Assembly: GCA_025174535.1 (NCBI GenBank)
Contig: JALBUN010000023.1
Coordinates: forward strand, 1,240,001 to 1,304,000
Direction of reading: 5' to 3'
Origin: Cantharellus purpuraceus
Taxonomy: Eukaryota; Basidiomycota; Agaricomycetes; Cantharellales; Hydnaceae
DNA length: 64,000 bases
Below, piece by piece: positions 13,365 through 24,811 of the stretch. A program made the translations under genes and the position numbers. Position 1 is the stretch's first letter, and each line of letters starts with the position of its first letter. The notes beneath the pieces are model-generated. The model saw nothing but the letters and a program-made list of their open reading frames with translations. It made no database searches and was not told the origin of the DNA.

Positions 13365-14382
13365 ATGGACCGACCCCTGCAATTCACCAACGTCGACCTC
13401 ACGCCTCGTAAATATCATGGATATGCCGTTGTTCTCTTTATATTCGGCACACTGTTTCCTCCTCTTGGTATGTCCACTAGTATCAGCGCCTCAAGTGGCG
13501 ATCATAGTTACGCTTATTTCTATAGCTGTTGCAGCTCGGTTTGGAATCGGAAAGGATTTCTTCTTAAACCTTGTCCTCACGATTTGTGGATACATACCTG
13601 GTGATCCAAGCATACTTTTCGTCTGATGCAGGGCACTGACTGCGTGCAGGTCATGTTCACAATTTCTACATACAAGTTCGTTGCTCTGAGTCGTTTCTTA
13701 ATACTGAATATCTTATCCGGCCTTGTAGAATATCCGAAATAATAAGAACAATCGTAGAACACCGAAATGGGTTGCTCGCTATGGCTTGGTGAATACTAGC
13801 GAGATAGAGCGAAAGAAGAAGAAGTCACAGTGGGCGACGCGCTATTCGGAGCGATTACCTGGCTCCACTCTTGAAGGGCAAGAGTTTGAGGAAGGTCAAG
13901 TACCAGGAGGGTCGTCTGAGAATGTACACGAGGATGGGCCTACCTCCGAGAGACCCCAAGCAACGCTATGGAATCAGGACGATGAATCATACTACGGCGG
14001 CGGCAGATCGTCGGCCAGCTTGAAGAGCAATGGTTCCGCAGGTCGCTGGCGATATCCTGCCAATTTTGAAGACACTGAGCCGCTCCCCGCAGGCAAGAAG
14101 AAGAAGGCTAAGAAAGACCGGTGGGCGAGGACAGAGGATGCGCGGATGGGGGTTGGAATGGACGACGGCGCGCACAAGAAGAAGAAGAAGAAAAAGAGCA
14201 GAAAGACGGAGGAGACCAACGGGGATTTCATCAATCCGAACCGAGGGAGTCTTGAGTCCTCCACTGTAGAAGGTCCAGAGGACCCAGAAGGTCGACAATA
14301 CGGTTCTTCTCGCCAGGAACCCGCTCTCAATGGGTCTGGACCCTCGGGGGAGCAACGTGATGAGTTTGCACATGAGTTTTGA
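13365..14382 (+). CDS. PMP3/UPF0057-domain membrane protein with long charged C-terminal tail
   Basis: Four exons (13365-13467, 13526-13600, 13650-13675, 13729-14382) give 285 residues. The N-terminal third is a typical PMP3 hydrophobic hairpin: a first helix ending LFPPL, then VAARFGIGKDFFLN and a second helix with CGYIPGHVHNFYI. In yeast Pmp3 is a 55-residue plasma-membrane proteolipid that influences membrane potential and cation tolerance. Here about 200 extra residues follow, very rich in Lys/Arg/Glu/Ser, with poly-Lys clusters (KKKKK) and repeated W/R patches, predicted disordered and cytosolic. Start chosen at ATG 13365 because it is the first ATG in frame and lies just after the short divergent promoter. 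Exon 3 is 26 nt. Confidence 0.85.
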
Positions 14383-15863
14383 GGTATATTAAGCATACGT
14401 TGCAATAGTAACAATATTGACACGTCTAGTAAGCTATTGGCATCGCAATGTTCGGGATATCACATCAAGATTATTATAAACACAATAATAGATCAGTAGA
14501 TGTGTGCTGAACGCGATCCCAAAACAGGTGGTATTTTTGTGGACACTTCAAGGAAAGAACATATATTAGCATGCCGGTGAACGTTGAACGAGTTCGAATT
14601 CAGCATGAATGACTAAACCTCCAGCACCCTACTTCAGATCTTAAAGTGCATCCTGCACGTAATGTATTGATGGTCCAAATCAATCTCGAGTCAAGAATGC
14701 TCGAAGAAATACTTCGAGGGTTGCAAGTTGAATGCGAAAGAGCTGGTTGTTTTGGTGTGCACTACTGGCGTACCACTTGCACCAACATTGATGATATGGC
14801 ACACTATCATTGTAGGACCTTGGTTACAGTAATGTGTGGTCCAGGAAAAACGGTAGTTGGGCGTGAACATTTTACAAGGAAGCCATGATTCTGACAAATC
14901 CGTAATGGTTTGGGTTGACATCTTCAAGAGTATGACCTGAACCTGAGTCGGGACCAGACGAGCACGCACTGCAGAACCACCCCCAAAACTTATGCACTGT
15001 ATGACATGCTGGTCTGCACCTCAAGATCCTGTCCATTCCCTAAAGACCAACCAGACCTCACGTTCTGAAGAAAGCTGAAGCAAGTGGACGTGCCGGTTCT
15101 GAATCGTCGATTGCCTATGTTTATAGGGATGTTCGCTGATCACACTGCAAGCTATTCCTACTCCTTCGGGGTCTTGTCAACCTTTCACCCTACTCGTGGA
15201 CTTCTTCACAGAAAAGTAATAAAGGCGTTGTATTTCTCAACATGGATCTTCGAGCGATTGATCTCTTGCGCGAGTGTGCCTCGCTTGGACTATGGTGACT
15301 TAATTTGGTCGGACACCCACCAATGTTCGATCGAACACTGCAGGCATAATCCTCCAACTTTTTGTAGAGCGATACAGCTCTACGCAGTGCTTGCATAGAA
15401 AGGACACTAGGTATTTGTCCTTGGTAGCATTCGAGATGCTGAAAACACATCTCCCGTGGAGCTCATCCTTTGGGAAGAGAACGTGGGATTGGGGACGAAG
15501 CCCTAGAGCATCTTCCAGGATAGAAACATTGTTATTAATGGGCTGATTGCTCTACGACAAATAACTTGAAGGATTTATTGCTTTGACAGTTTGGCCGTAC
15601 TTGTGATGTGATCCAAACAGCCGTAGTTCCACCCTGAATAAATCCTAAGCATAATGCACGAGGTATTGGCCATAGAAGTCTCTATTGCACTGGAGAGACA
15701 TGAATACTCTGTATGAATTGCCAACATTAGTATTGTACGAGTGCTGTGTCAGTCAGAATATCCTTCTACAACAACACTACTGAATTCACACTAAGGCTAT
15801 CCCTTACCACCTTGTTAAGGAAATTGTGGAAGGATACGGACGCGAAGAGGGACTAGATATATA

Positions 15864-16009
15864 ACTTCAGTTGTGCGGGGAGCAATCAACTGCTAATTTC
15901 AGTGGCTACCTAGATATATACTACAGAGCTCACGGTTAATGTAGTTGGACATGTGAGAATTAAATGGGACGTACACTTCAGTTGTGCGGGGAGCAATCAA
16001 CTGAAGTGT
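15864..16009. repeat. duplicated segment ending in a perfect 12-bp hairpin
   Basis: The segment CTTCAGTTGTGCGGGGAGCA (continuing ATCAACTG) occurs at about 15,867 and again at 15,977. The second copy forms a perfect stem: ACACTTCAGTTG (15973-15984), 13-nt loop, CAACTGAAGTGT (15998-16009). The first copy has only the inner six bases of the stem. Origin unknown; it may be a relic of a small inverted-repeat element. Confidence 0.6.
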
Positions 16010-16185
16010 CCAATAGAACAATATCGAACTTATATACCACCAAGTCAGGTGGGCAAACTGAAATAAGGATCGCCGTACTTGACCGCTATGTGTGTGTACT
16101 TGCGGCTGTTGAACTCTGTGGTACCGAAACTATGCTTCCGTGTTCGTCGGCCTCGATACTCCAACAATTGTACTAGACAAGGACT

Positions 16186-16294
16186 CAGTGAATAGAAGAT
16201 CCACTGAGTGGTTAATATTGAGCAATTGTGAACAAACCATAACACGAACAAGAAACTTGTGCTCACCTCAGTGAATAGAAGATTCACTGAGGTG
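16186..16294. repeat. two related hairpins sharing an AGAAG loop
   Basis: A perfect 13-bp stem, CACCTCAGTGAAT (16264-16276) / ATTCACTGAGGTG (16282-16294), encloses a 5-nt AGAAG loop. About 80 bases upstream an imperfect relative (ACTCAGTGAATAGAAGATCC, continuing ACTGAGTG) has the same loop. Two related hairpins close together suggest duplication of an inverted-repeat unit. Confidence 0.6.
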
Positions 16295-17363
16295 TCACGT
16301 AACGCGGTGTGACTGTAGAGTAGCAGCTGGTCATGTGCGTTCCAGCTTGCCGCTCGATTCCCTCAACACAACTAATTGTGTAGAAAGTAAAACTGACGAG
16401 GCTTTGGAAGTGACCAATAGTTATTGTCGGGGAGATGATATAAGCGCTGGAGCCATCAATAGCGCCTGAACGCGTGGTTTCCTGCATGTTCGCCACTGTG
16501 TCCTCTGTACTTTCAGAGAGGACTCTGCTTGCCATCCTCTTCAAGTGGTTTTGAGGATGATGATCCAATAAACATGGTCAACACGGTAGCTAGTGTTACA
16601 TCTCATAATCTCACGCCGAGTCCCGATCAAGGTGGTGAGCGTATATCACACAATACGAGGCTAGGAGTGCGCGACAGGGCACTGCATGTAATTAGACACG
16701 TCAGACGCGTCAAGTTTAATATTAACACGGTCATGGCGAGTAATTATCAGCGAACCTGGCATATGCCGAACCAATCATTATTGGTAAACAAATACACTCT
16801 TTTACAGAACTTCTGTAAATGTGTGCCGATTGTGACATGACCTCGGGTACTGGTGACTGATTTTGGTGATGCCTTGGTCCTACTATTTCACCACCACCGC
16901 CGTCTACTCTACTACTTACATTTGTCGGGTCAACGAGCTGGCATCCTAAAAACTAAATGTTATATGGAACTGCTTAAGTAGGGAACTGTGGTCATAGCAG
17001 AAAGGACATGCTGCCAGTGAGTGCTCATCACCTGACTAGAGTCTAGTTCGGCCGACTTCGAGACTGGAATCGGTGAGTGAATCTACTGCACCTTGAGAAA
17101 ATGCCGGTATCTCACACCAATTCAGACACATATTTATAGCAATATTCCCTGCTGATTGTCGGCCATCTCAGTTATCTTGGCTTCCTGACGAGCCACGCGT
17201 ATGCGACCGCGCCTCAAGCATACTTACCAGATGCTGCCTCGACTTCTTCGCCGGTGTTAATACGGATCCAAGCTCCTGGGCCATACGTTTCATGATCAGA
17301 TCATGCTTCGTATAAAAACAACTTGTCGAATGATATGGCACCCGCCAGTTCGCTTCGTCTGCG

Positions 17364-19906
17364 ATGACGCTCTTACACGTCCTTTCGTTCCTCCCTGTTG
17401 CTCAGCTTGCATCTGGGCTGAGTAACTTTCTCCTGCCTCGGGCTACCACCCCGCCATTGGTCGACTTTCAGGTCGCGCAACCACCACCTTTGCCAGCTGA
17501 TGCCAAACAGTGCACTGTCCAGCTTCTAGAGTAAGCCCTATGGTATGCTACCACGTAAAATTGATAATATATTAAGCTGGCATACAGGCGTACTTTTGGG
17601 AATTCGTTTGGGCAGTTAGTATTGAATCAGTGATTTATTGGTCTTCATTCCGCTGATTACACGTGTCAGTCCCGAGGTTATTCAGTATACGTGCGTTGTG
17701 CGCTAGTCTTGCAAATTTATGAATGATTCCTAGCAATTTTTGCAGCCCGCCTACTGATTGTGGTGCTCCAGGGACTTGGGCTGGAGTGAGCCTCAATTGG
17801 ACAGCTACTTCGAATGGAGTGAGCATCCATTATCATTTTTTCTGCTTGCGCTGAACGCGCATTATGGTTAGACCCAATTCGACAGGCTCAGTGCCATTTC
17901 GTTCCATAACGTGGAAAGTAAGGTCTCGTTATTGCCTTCCTATCTGTATCCAACAATAATTTTCTTCAAGTTTGGCGCACCTCTACTCCTGAGCCGTCAC
18001 CAACTGGCATCATTTGGACATACTTGAAGGACGTTTCCCGATATGTCCCTCTATTTTCCAAACCAGGGACACTCATTCTCGACCTGAACAATATTGTGGA
18101 CCCGACTTTGGGTTTAAGTGGAGAATACGACGGTAATGGCTCTAATGGATGGGTGTTGTAACAATATTGAATTTTTTTCTCCAGTTCGCCTTAGCGCAAC
18201 ATTTTTTGCCTCAGACAAACGGCATCCTCCTGCAAAAACAGCCGACGCAATCATTCCCATCTCGAATCTCTCACCCAACATGGCAAATTATGTATCTGTC
18301 CCTCCGGACTTTTCAGTAAGCAGTCTTTCACCCACAGTCATCCTGTGAGCTGAGTCAATCTGTACTATCGTAAGCTCAACCAAACGTTCCCCATAAACAC
18401 AGTGCAAGCATTCGCCGAATTGTACGCTAGCGGGAACGGAAATGAAGAATTTTGGGTATTGCCCACTGATCCCTTTGTCACATTATACTCTGTTGACATC
18501 AAAGTCAGTACTTCAACATCGCAGATCAGTTCTTCAACGATTTTCCTGCAGGGTTCGCCTTCCCTCGGGGTCCATTTAGAGAAGTTCGTCTTCTCGTCGA
18601 CAGTCAGCTAGCAGGCGTCGCATATCCATATCCTGTATTCTTTACTGGTGAGACACGCCTTTTTGTCTCCGGTTGCCAATTGTGTAACCTGTTTCTGTTA
18701 GGGGCAATTGTTCCCCCTGCATGGCGGTCTGTATATCATCTTCAATTTCGTACTAGTGCTGAACGTTGTTCTAGTCCTATTACCTCATACGGCGCTGTAG
18801 ATCTACCGACGTACTACGTGGATCTAACACCTTTCGTACCCATTCTGGCAGACGGGCATCCTCACAATCTAACCCTTGATGTTGTGTCGGGAGAGACCAA
18901 CCACACGATCAATGATAATTGGTGAGTCTTGGGAACTCATACTCATCGTTGTATGGTTCCTTCACAGCGACCGTCAGGTTTGTGTCAGGAAATGTCCAGG
19001 TTTGTACCATCACAAGCCCTCTTGACGTGACTAGATCTAACTTCTCAGTCTAGGTAGTCACAGATCCCTCTGGGAAACAAACAATGGGTAAAATTACACA
19101 TTACGATGCGTCTCCGTTTGGTCAGTCTTCCTCTCACGCGTCCTTCGGTAAGAATGGGGACATCAACATCACCGTTGACGCATCTCGCTCTTTGACAATT
19201 GAGGCCGATGTTGTGAGCGGCAGTGGACACACGACACATGTTGTCTGGCAGCAGGAGCTAGCATACTCCAATACTCAATTTTACCTAGACAACTTCACTT
19301 TCCAGAACGTCGTGCAATCAAGCATGGGCACGTCGTCTTCTAGACATGATGGTGTCCCTGTCGTTCAAGATACATTCGACTTCCCGATGGTAATCGACTT
19401 TACTACAGTTGCTGATGGATGTCAGTTGTTCTTTGCTTATTACTACTGCTGGACTCTACTCACTATGGCTGTAACAGCTATCTGTTTCTTTGACCATTCA
19501 TACAACCGGGATCTACACCCCAGTCCTTTGATCATCGGGACCACCATCTCAGAGAGGCAGCTCGCCAGTTGCGTCAATGATATCATATCGATAAATGACA
19601 TTGTCTTCTGACAAAGGTCTTTTTCCTATTCTACCAGATGGGTCGCTCATTTTCTTTCCTAATGGATCGCGCACTGGGGAGGGCTCCAACAACAACACAT
19701 TCAGTTATTCGGATCTGACCGGGAACACTTTCACTCGCAGAGTCAACGCATCCCATAACGTGATCCTCCTCGATCAGCAAGGCGGTTCTCTCTCTTCTGT
19801 GCAAGACGCCAACTTACCTAAGCCAACTTCCGAGCACGGTGTCGTAGGATGGGCAGCGAGATTACTCGGTGGCAAGCATGACATCTTCTCACCCCCGCCC
19901 CCCTAG
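17364..19906 (+). CDS. secreted PNGase A-like (peptide N4-glucosaminyl asparagine amidase A) protein
   Basis: Relative of the acidic plant/fungal peptide:N-glycanase A family, which cleaves N-glycans from glycopeptides in the secretory or extracellular space. Fourteen exons (17364-17530, 17588-17614, 17746-17818, 17872-17917, 17971-18132, 18185-18315, 18375-18503, 18530-18647, 18702-18726, 18775-18921, 18978-18999, 19054-19420, 19478-19567, 19617-19906) give 597 residues. An N-terminal hydrophobic signal peptide (about 20 residues) precedes the family segments QFDRLSA, EIWRTSTPEP, NGNEEFW, RGPFREVRLLVD, PVFFTGAIVPPAWR and DLPTYYVDLTPFVP. Many N-glycosylation sequons (NHT, NIT, NFT, NGS, NNT) are visible. 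Three exons are 22-27 nt. Tail-to-tail with the C1-THF synthase gene, 165 bases apart. Confidence 0.88.
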
Positions 19907-20071
19907 TGCGGCGTATTAGAAACGTGCTCCTCCTTGTGCCTCATGTCACTGGTTCGTTGCCAGTCAATAATATTACTATTATGCCGCGTTGAAGCAACCA
20001 ACGGGCTGAACGATCGAGAAAAATACAGTGAGCCCGGGTCATATTGCTGATGAGAGTACCCGCTACTTCCT

Positions 20072-23000
20072 CTAAAACAATCCAACAACCTTTCCTGTCT
20101 CATCTAACCCAACCTCCCAGAATCCCGGCCTATTTGGAGGGGTTAGCGACTAATTGTCAATAAGAAAAGTAGAGAGATGTCTGACCTGGTTCCGAGCCCA
20201 GGCATAGTCTGCATATCACCCAACAATGGATACAAGAATCCGGCTCCAGCGGATAGCCGCACAGCACGAATGGGAACGGTGAAACCTACTCAGATCAAAA
20301 TATGAAAATGGAATGTGAAACGTGAATACAGAAAAATTTACCTATAGGAGCACCCTTCAAGCTAGGATCATGACTGAAGCTATACTGTGTCTTAGCCATA
20401 CAAACTGATTGCGAAGTAGGAAGTCACGTTGCAAAATTGAAAGGAAGATGTCGGTGTGTAACTCACTAGGAAGTCGGCTATATCCCTGACGCGTGTATGT
20501 ATCAACCTGCTTGCGCGCCAACTCGCTCAGCTCAATACCATCAGCGCGATAAATTTCCTTGGCGATGGCAATGATCTTGTCCTCGATGGAAGTATCGAGA
20601 TCGTACAAGAATTTGAAATTTGACAGCCCTTCGCATGTGGTAACAACCGCCTTCGCTAGCTCAATAGCACCCGCACCACCTTGCGCCCAGTGATTACTGA
20701 CCACAGCAGCGTCCGCACCTGCGGCAAGTGCTTCCTGACGCACAAGGTCCAACTCAGCAGGCGAGTCCGTGCTAACTGAGTTATCAACACCGCAAACAGA
20801 CGTAGTAATACAGAAAAATCCTTACGCGAACCGGTTTATGGCTACGATAACTTTGACCCCAAATTTGCGCGAGTTCTCAATATGCCTGGCCAGGTTTTTG
20901 ATTCCCTCCTTCAGCGTGACGAGGTCTTCCTTGACATAGCTCTCATGAAGGGCCTTTCCCGGCGTAACCTCCGGGGCGCCACCATGCATCTTAAGTGCAC
21001 GAGTTGTCGCAACGATCACGGCAGCGTCTGGCTTCAGACCACTAACGCGACACTTGATATTGCAGAATTTTTCCATGCCCATGTCCGCGCCGAATCCACC
21101 CTCTGTTAAAACGTACCCCTCGCGGTCCGTATTCTCTCCCTCTTCTGTTCCAGCAAGCTTTAACGCCACACGGTCTGCTAATATGGATGAATTTCCATGA
21201 GCAATGTTCGCAAACGGCCCTGCGTGCACGAATACCGGGGTTCCCTATGTTACATGAATCATATGAAAGGAAGGATAGTTCATGAACGACCACACCTCGA
21301 GTGTTTGCATTAGGTTGGGCTTAACAGCATCCTTCATAAGGACGGCCAATGCGCCGCCCACACCGACATCGTCCGCGGTGATCGGATCGCCTTGCTTGCT
21401 CGTCGCAACAACCATAGCGCCAAGGCTGAAAATAAGCAATTAAATGCTATGTTCAGCCCCTCATCACCCTCTTTCCCCTCAACTCACCGCTCCCTCATAT
21501 CAGACAAGCTGTTGCTCAAAGCAAGCACAGCCATACACTCGCTTGCGACGGAGATATCAAATCCCGTCTCACGGTCATGGCCCTTTTCAGTCGAATTCTG
21601 TCCAATAGTGATCTTGCGTAAAAATCGGTCGTTGACGTCCAGAACACGGTTCCACGTGATTGTTTCTGGGTCAACGTCAAGTCGAGCAAACCGTTTGATC
21701 TCATCTGCTGTCAATTCGTCTGGATTGGTTTTCGCAATACCAAGCTTCTGCAGGCGTTTCAGCATCAGAGGCGCAAAGGTACGAACACCCTTTTTGGGGG
21801 GAACAAGACGGTTGTAGAGAGCCTCAACACCATGTGTCAACCAAATTACTAGGCAACAGTAGGAACAAAGGTACCTTGTCCGTCTGCGTAGCTTCGTGAA
21901 ACATTCTGGCATCCAATGCTGCCGCTGCAGAACCGTATTCAGACGACAAATATGTGCGTACTGAGGCAAAAGAATGACCTAGCAGATTATTGGCAGCAGT
22001 CACAGCATGAATATCACCAGTAAGATGCAAATTGAACTATAGATTGTTGAGATGATCATGAACGGGTCAACCGCTGCATGAGAGACACACTTCATCCATA
22101 GGAATGACTTGGCTGTATCCGCCCCCAGCGGCACCGCCCTTGATACCGAAGGTGGGTCCCTGACTAGGCTGTCTCACGCAAGCGAATGCTGGCCGACCTA
22201 GGTGTGCACCAAGGGCTTGAGCAAGTCCAATGGTAGTGGTTGACTTGCCCTCTCCAAGTGGAGTTGGCGTGATTCTGTGATGAAAAATGAAATAAAATTG
22301 GGGCATAGATGTTTCACACTGATAGGCGACTGACCCAGAAATCACTATGTATTTACCATCCTTACGGTGCGCGAGCCGTTCCAGGACACTGAGCTCTACC
22401 TTTGCCTTGTATTTGCCGTAACTCTCGAGTTCGTCGGAACGCAGACCTAAATCATTGGCAAGATCCGCAATAGGTTTTGGAGTTTGGGCCTGCGCAATTT
22501 CAATATCGCTAGCAAGAGTGAGCAAACAGACCATAATTAGATAATTAGGAGCGTGTTGGCTATACCTAGGGACCTTGGCAAGTATATCAAGCTTGAGTGG
22601 TTTTACACTTCGCTGGCGAGACTTCTCGAAAAGATATTCTGCACTCTTTAACGTATTGACCATGAGCATGGCAACAGTCATTGGACCCACGCCCCCAGGC
22701 ACTGGGGTAATGTGAGAAGCTGAGGATAGAGCTGACGCAAAATCTACATCTCCGACGAGGCGTTGACCAGTCTTCTTGGTGGCATCTATGATGGACCCTT
22801 AGACTGACATCAGCCAATGTAAGAGGTGTGCTTGCCTGGGATATAGTTAGTCCCAACATCGATAACAACGGCACCGGGCTTGAGCCAGTCTCCCTTGACA
22901 AACTCCGGTTTACCAATTGCAGAAACAACAATATCTGCCGCTTTGACCTTGAGGAAAATTACGTTAGGGAAAGACTATCTAGCCATGACATTAGACTAAC

Positions 23001-23721
23001 TATGCTCTCGATATCCTTGGTACGGCTGTGACATTGAGTGACCGTAGCATCACGTTTCCGAAGCATGGCGGCAACAGGACTGCCAACAATATCGCTACGA
23101 CCCAAAACGACTGCAATAGAACCTTCGACAGGAACTTCTGTGGATTCGATGAGTCGAATGACACCTGCTGGAGTGCACGGGCTGAACAGCGGCGCTGAAG
23201 CTCTTGAGGACAGATGGCCAATATTGTACGCGTGGAAACTGGAATAGAACTCAGTAAGTTCAAGCTACACTGAAGCCAAGAAGTAAACACCGACCCATCC
23301 ACGTCCTTTTCAGGACTGACAGCTTCAGTGACCCTCCTTTCCTCTGAGGCATTGATACACGACCCCAGTGGCAGCTGGACCAATATACCACTGATAGATT
23401 CGTCATCATTTAGCGTTTTGACTACGTTCACTACGTCTTCTACTATAGCTTCAGCAGGAAGATTGACATGCTTGAACTTGATGCCAACTTCCTCCGCTGC
23501 CTTGGCTTTCATGCGCACATAGACGGAGGAGTCAGGGCGCGAGCCCGCTTGGATAATGGCAAGCTGTGGCTGGAAGCGAGGATACTGGGATTTAAGAGTC
23601 GTAATGCGCCTTGTCACATCGTCGCGAACAGACCTAGAAGGGTGATTTAGAGATAAACGCGTGTGGAAGAGAGACATTACTTTGCTATCGCAGTGCCATC
23701 AATAATACGAGCAGTAGACAT
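20072..23721 (-). CDS. ADE3: trifunctional C1-tetrahydrofolate synthase
   Basis: Interconverts one-carbon folates: 5,10-methylene-THF dehydrogenase, methenyl-THF cyclohydrolase and 10-formyl-THF synthetase in one chain, feeding purine and methionine synthesis. The protein starts [14 protein letters not shown] at ATG 23721 with no cleavable presequence, so the cytosolic (Ade3/MTHFD1) form is inferred rather than mitochondrial Mis1. The N-terminal domain shows the catalytic YVRMK segment, GILVQLPLG and EKDVDGF. The synthetase domain shows [10 protein letters not shown] (ATP loop), [37 protein letters not shown] and GGAGA. The last exon encodes [12 protein letters not shown]...GLF, requiring the acceptor nearest 20,130 rather than an earlier AG that would stop at once. 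Numerous ~50-nt introns; I did not place every one. Confidence 0.95.
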
Positions 23722-24811
23722 CGTGCGAAACAGTCGCGGGAGTGATGGACGAATGATAGCCACACTGGCGCGGCAGACGAGTCTGAGGCTCAAGCTGGGG
23801 CTCAAGCTGAGGCTATAATCGGCGATTCGGAAGATTTGTGGTTAATAGATGATTATATAATATGTTCACCGGATTGGCCGGAAAACAATGACGGGATACA
23901 GACCGATACAGATTGAAACCGAGGCCGCGACGGTCACTATAATCGCTTCCGATTCGCGCTCGCTGGCGCTAAAAGGTTAGAATTTCTATCGAGGAGCTTT
24001 GAGTACAGTTTCCTATGTCGGGCTAGAATCTGAACTGTGTCGTGAGCTTATGCGGAAAAACGTCAAAGCTTATTCCTACGAGTGTGAATACTATCAAAGA
24101 TTTTGCGTACAGTTCTAGAAAAAGATGTAGCCTGGGGGCCGACGACAGACGGGCTTGGTTAGGCTTTTGGTTCAGCGCAGGGTCCGATAGCTGATATGAA
24201 GTCCAAGCCCATCACCATCACAAGGAGTCCGATAATGAACTTTGGTTCTCGGCCAAGAGCTTGCATAGGAACTCGCACGGCAGTAGTAATTGTTTAGTCA
24301 GTCTTTTACGCACCACGCAGATCCTGTGACCTTACCACAACAGTGCACATTATTCAAGGAAGGCATGAAAGCTTGATCATATTAATCTATCGAGGCATTG
24401 CAAAGCCTGCCTGACTCCAAAAATATGATTAGAATAACTTAAAGATGCAAGGGTAACCATAAATAAAGTCACGCACGCACAACTCATGTCTTGTGATACG
24501 TCATTCTGCATGGACCTTTGCTCTAGGGCAGGAAGTCCCCTCAGCGCAGTCTATGGGGTATTGCAAAGGCAATTGCTTGACTTCGAAAACTGAGGCATAG
24601 CATAAGCTATAGATCTGCATTCATTTTGAGAACTAAGCATGGACCGCCATGAGCATGTTTCATGTCGCTCAAAAGACAGAGGCAGGACCTAGGTCCATAA
24701 ACCAAGTTATCAATTTGCTTCATATATATTCGCCTTGCGGCGTGGCACGCTGCTGTCAGATTGCTGACGTAATCCCTACATGTTGCAGGAGTCACGTGCT
24801 CAACGCGAGCC
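23722..24811. promoter_or_regulatory. divergent intergenic promoter region
   Basis: This 1.09 kb separates two divergent start codons (C1-THF synthase and the large disordered protein). No gene is supported inside. Near 23,785-23,815 is a short imperfect tandem of CTCAAGCTGAGG-like units. The rest shows no clear motif. Confidence 0.45.

Larger units (their letters stand above)
14383..17363. other. 3 kb gene-poor intergenic region
   Basis: No frame longer than about 105 codons, no domain and no splice-consistent chain is visible on either strand. The region contains several imperfect and two perfect hairpins between 15,860 and 16,300 (listed separately). The last few hundred bases probably hold the promoter of the PNGase A-like gene. 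Confidence 0.6.
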
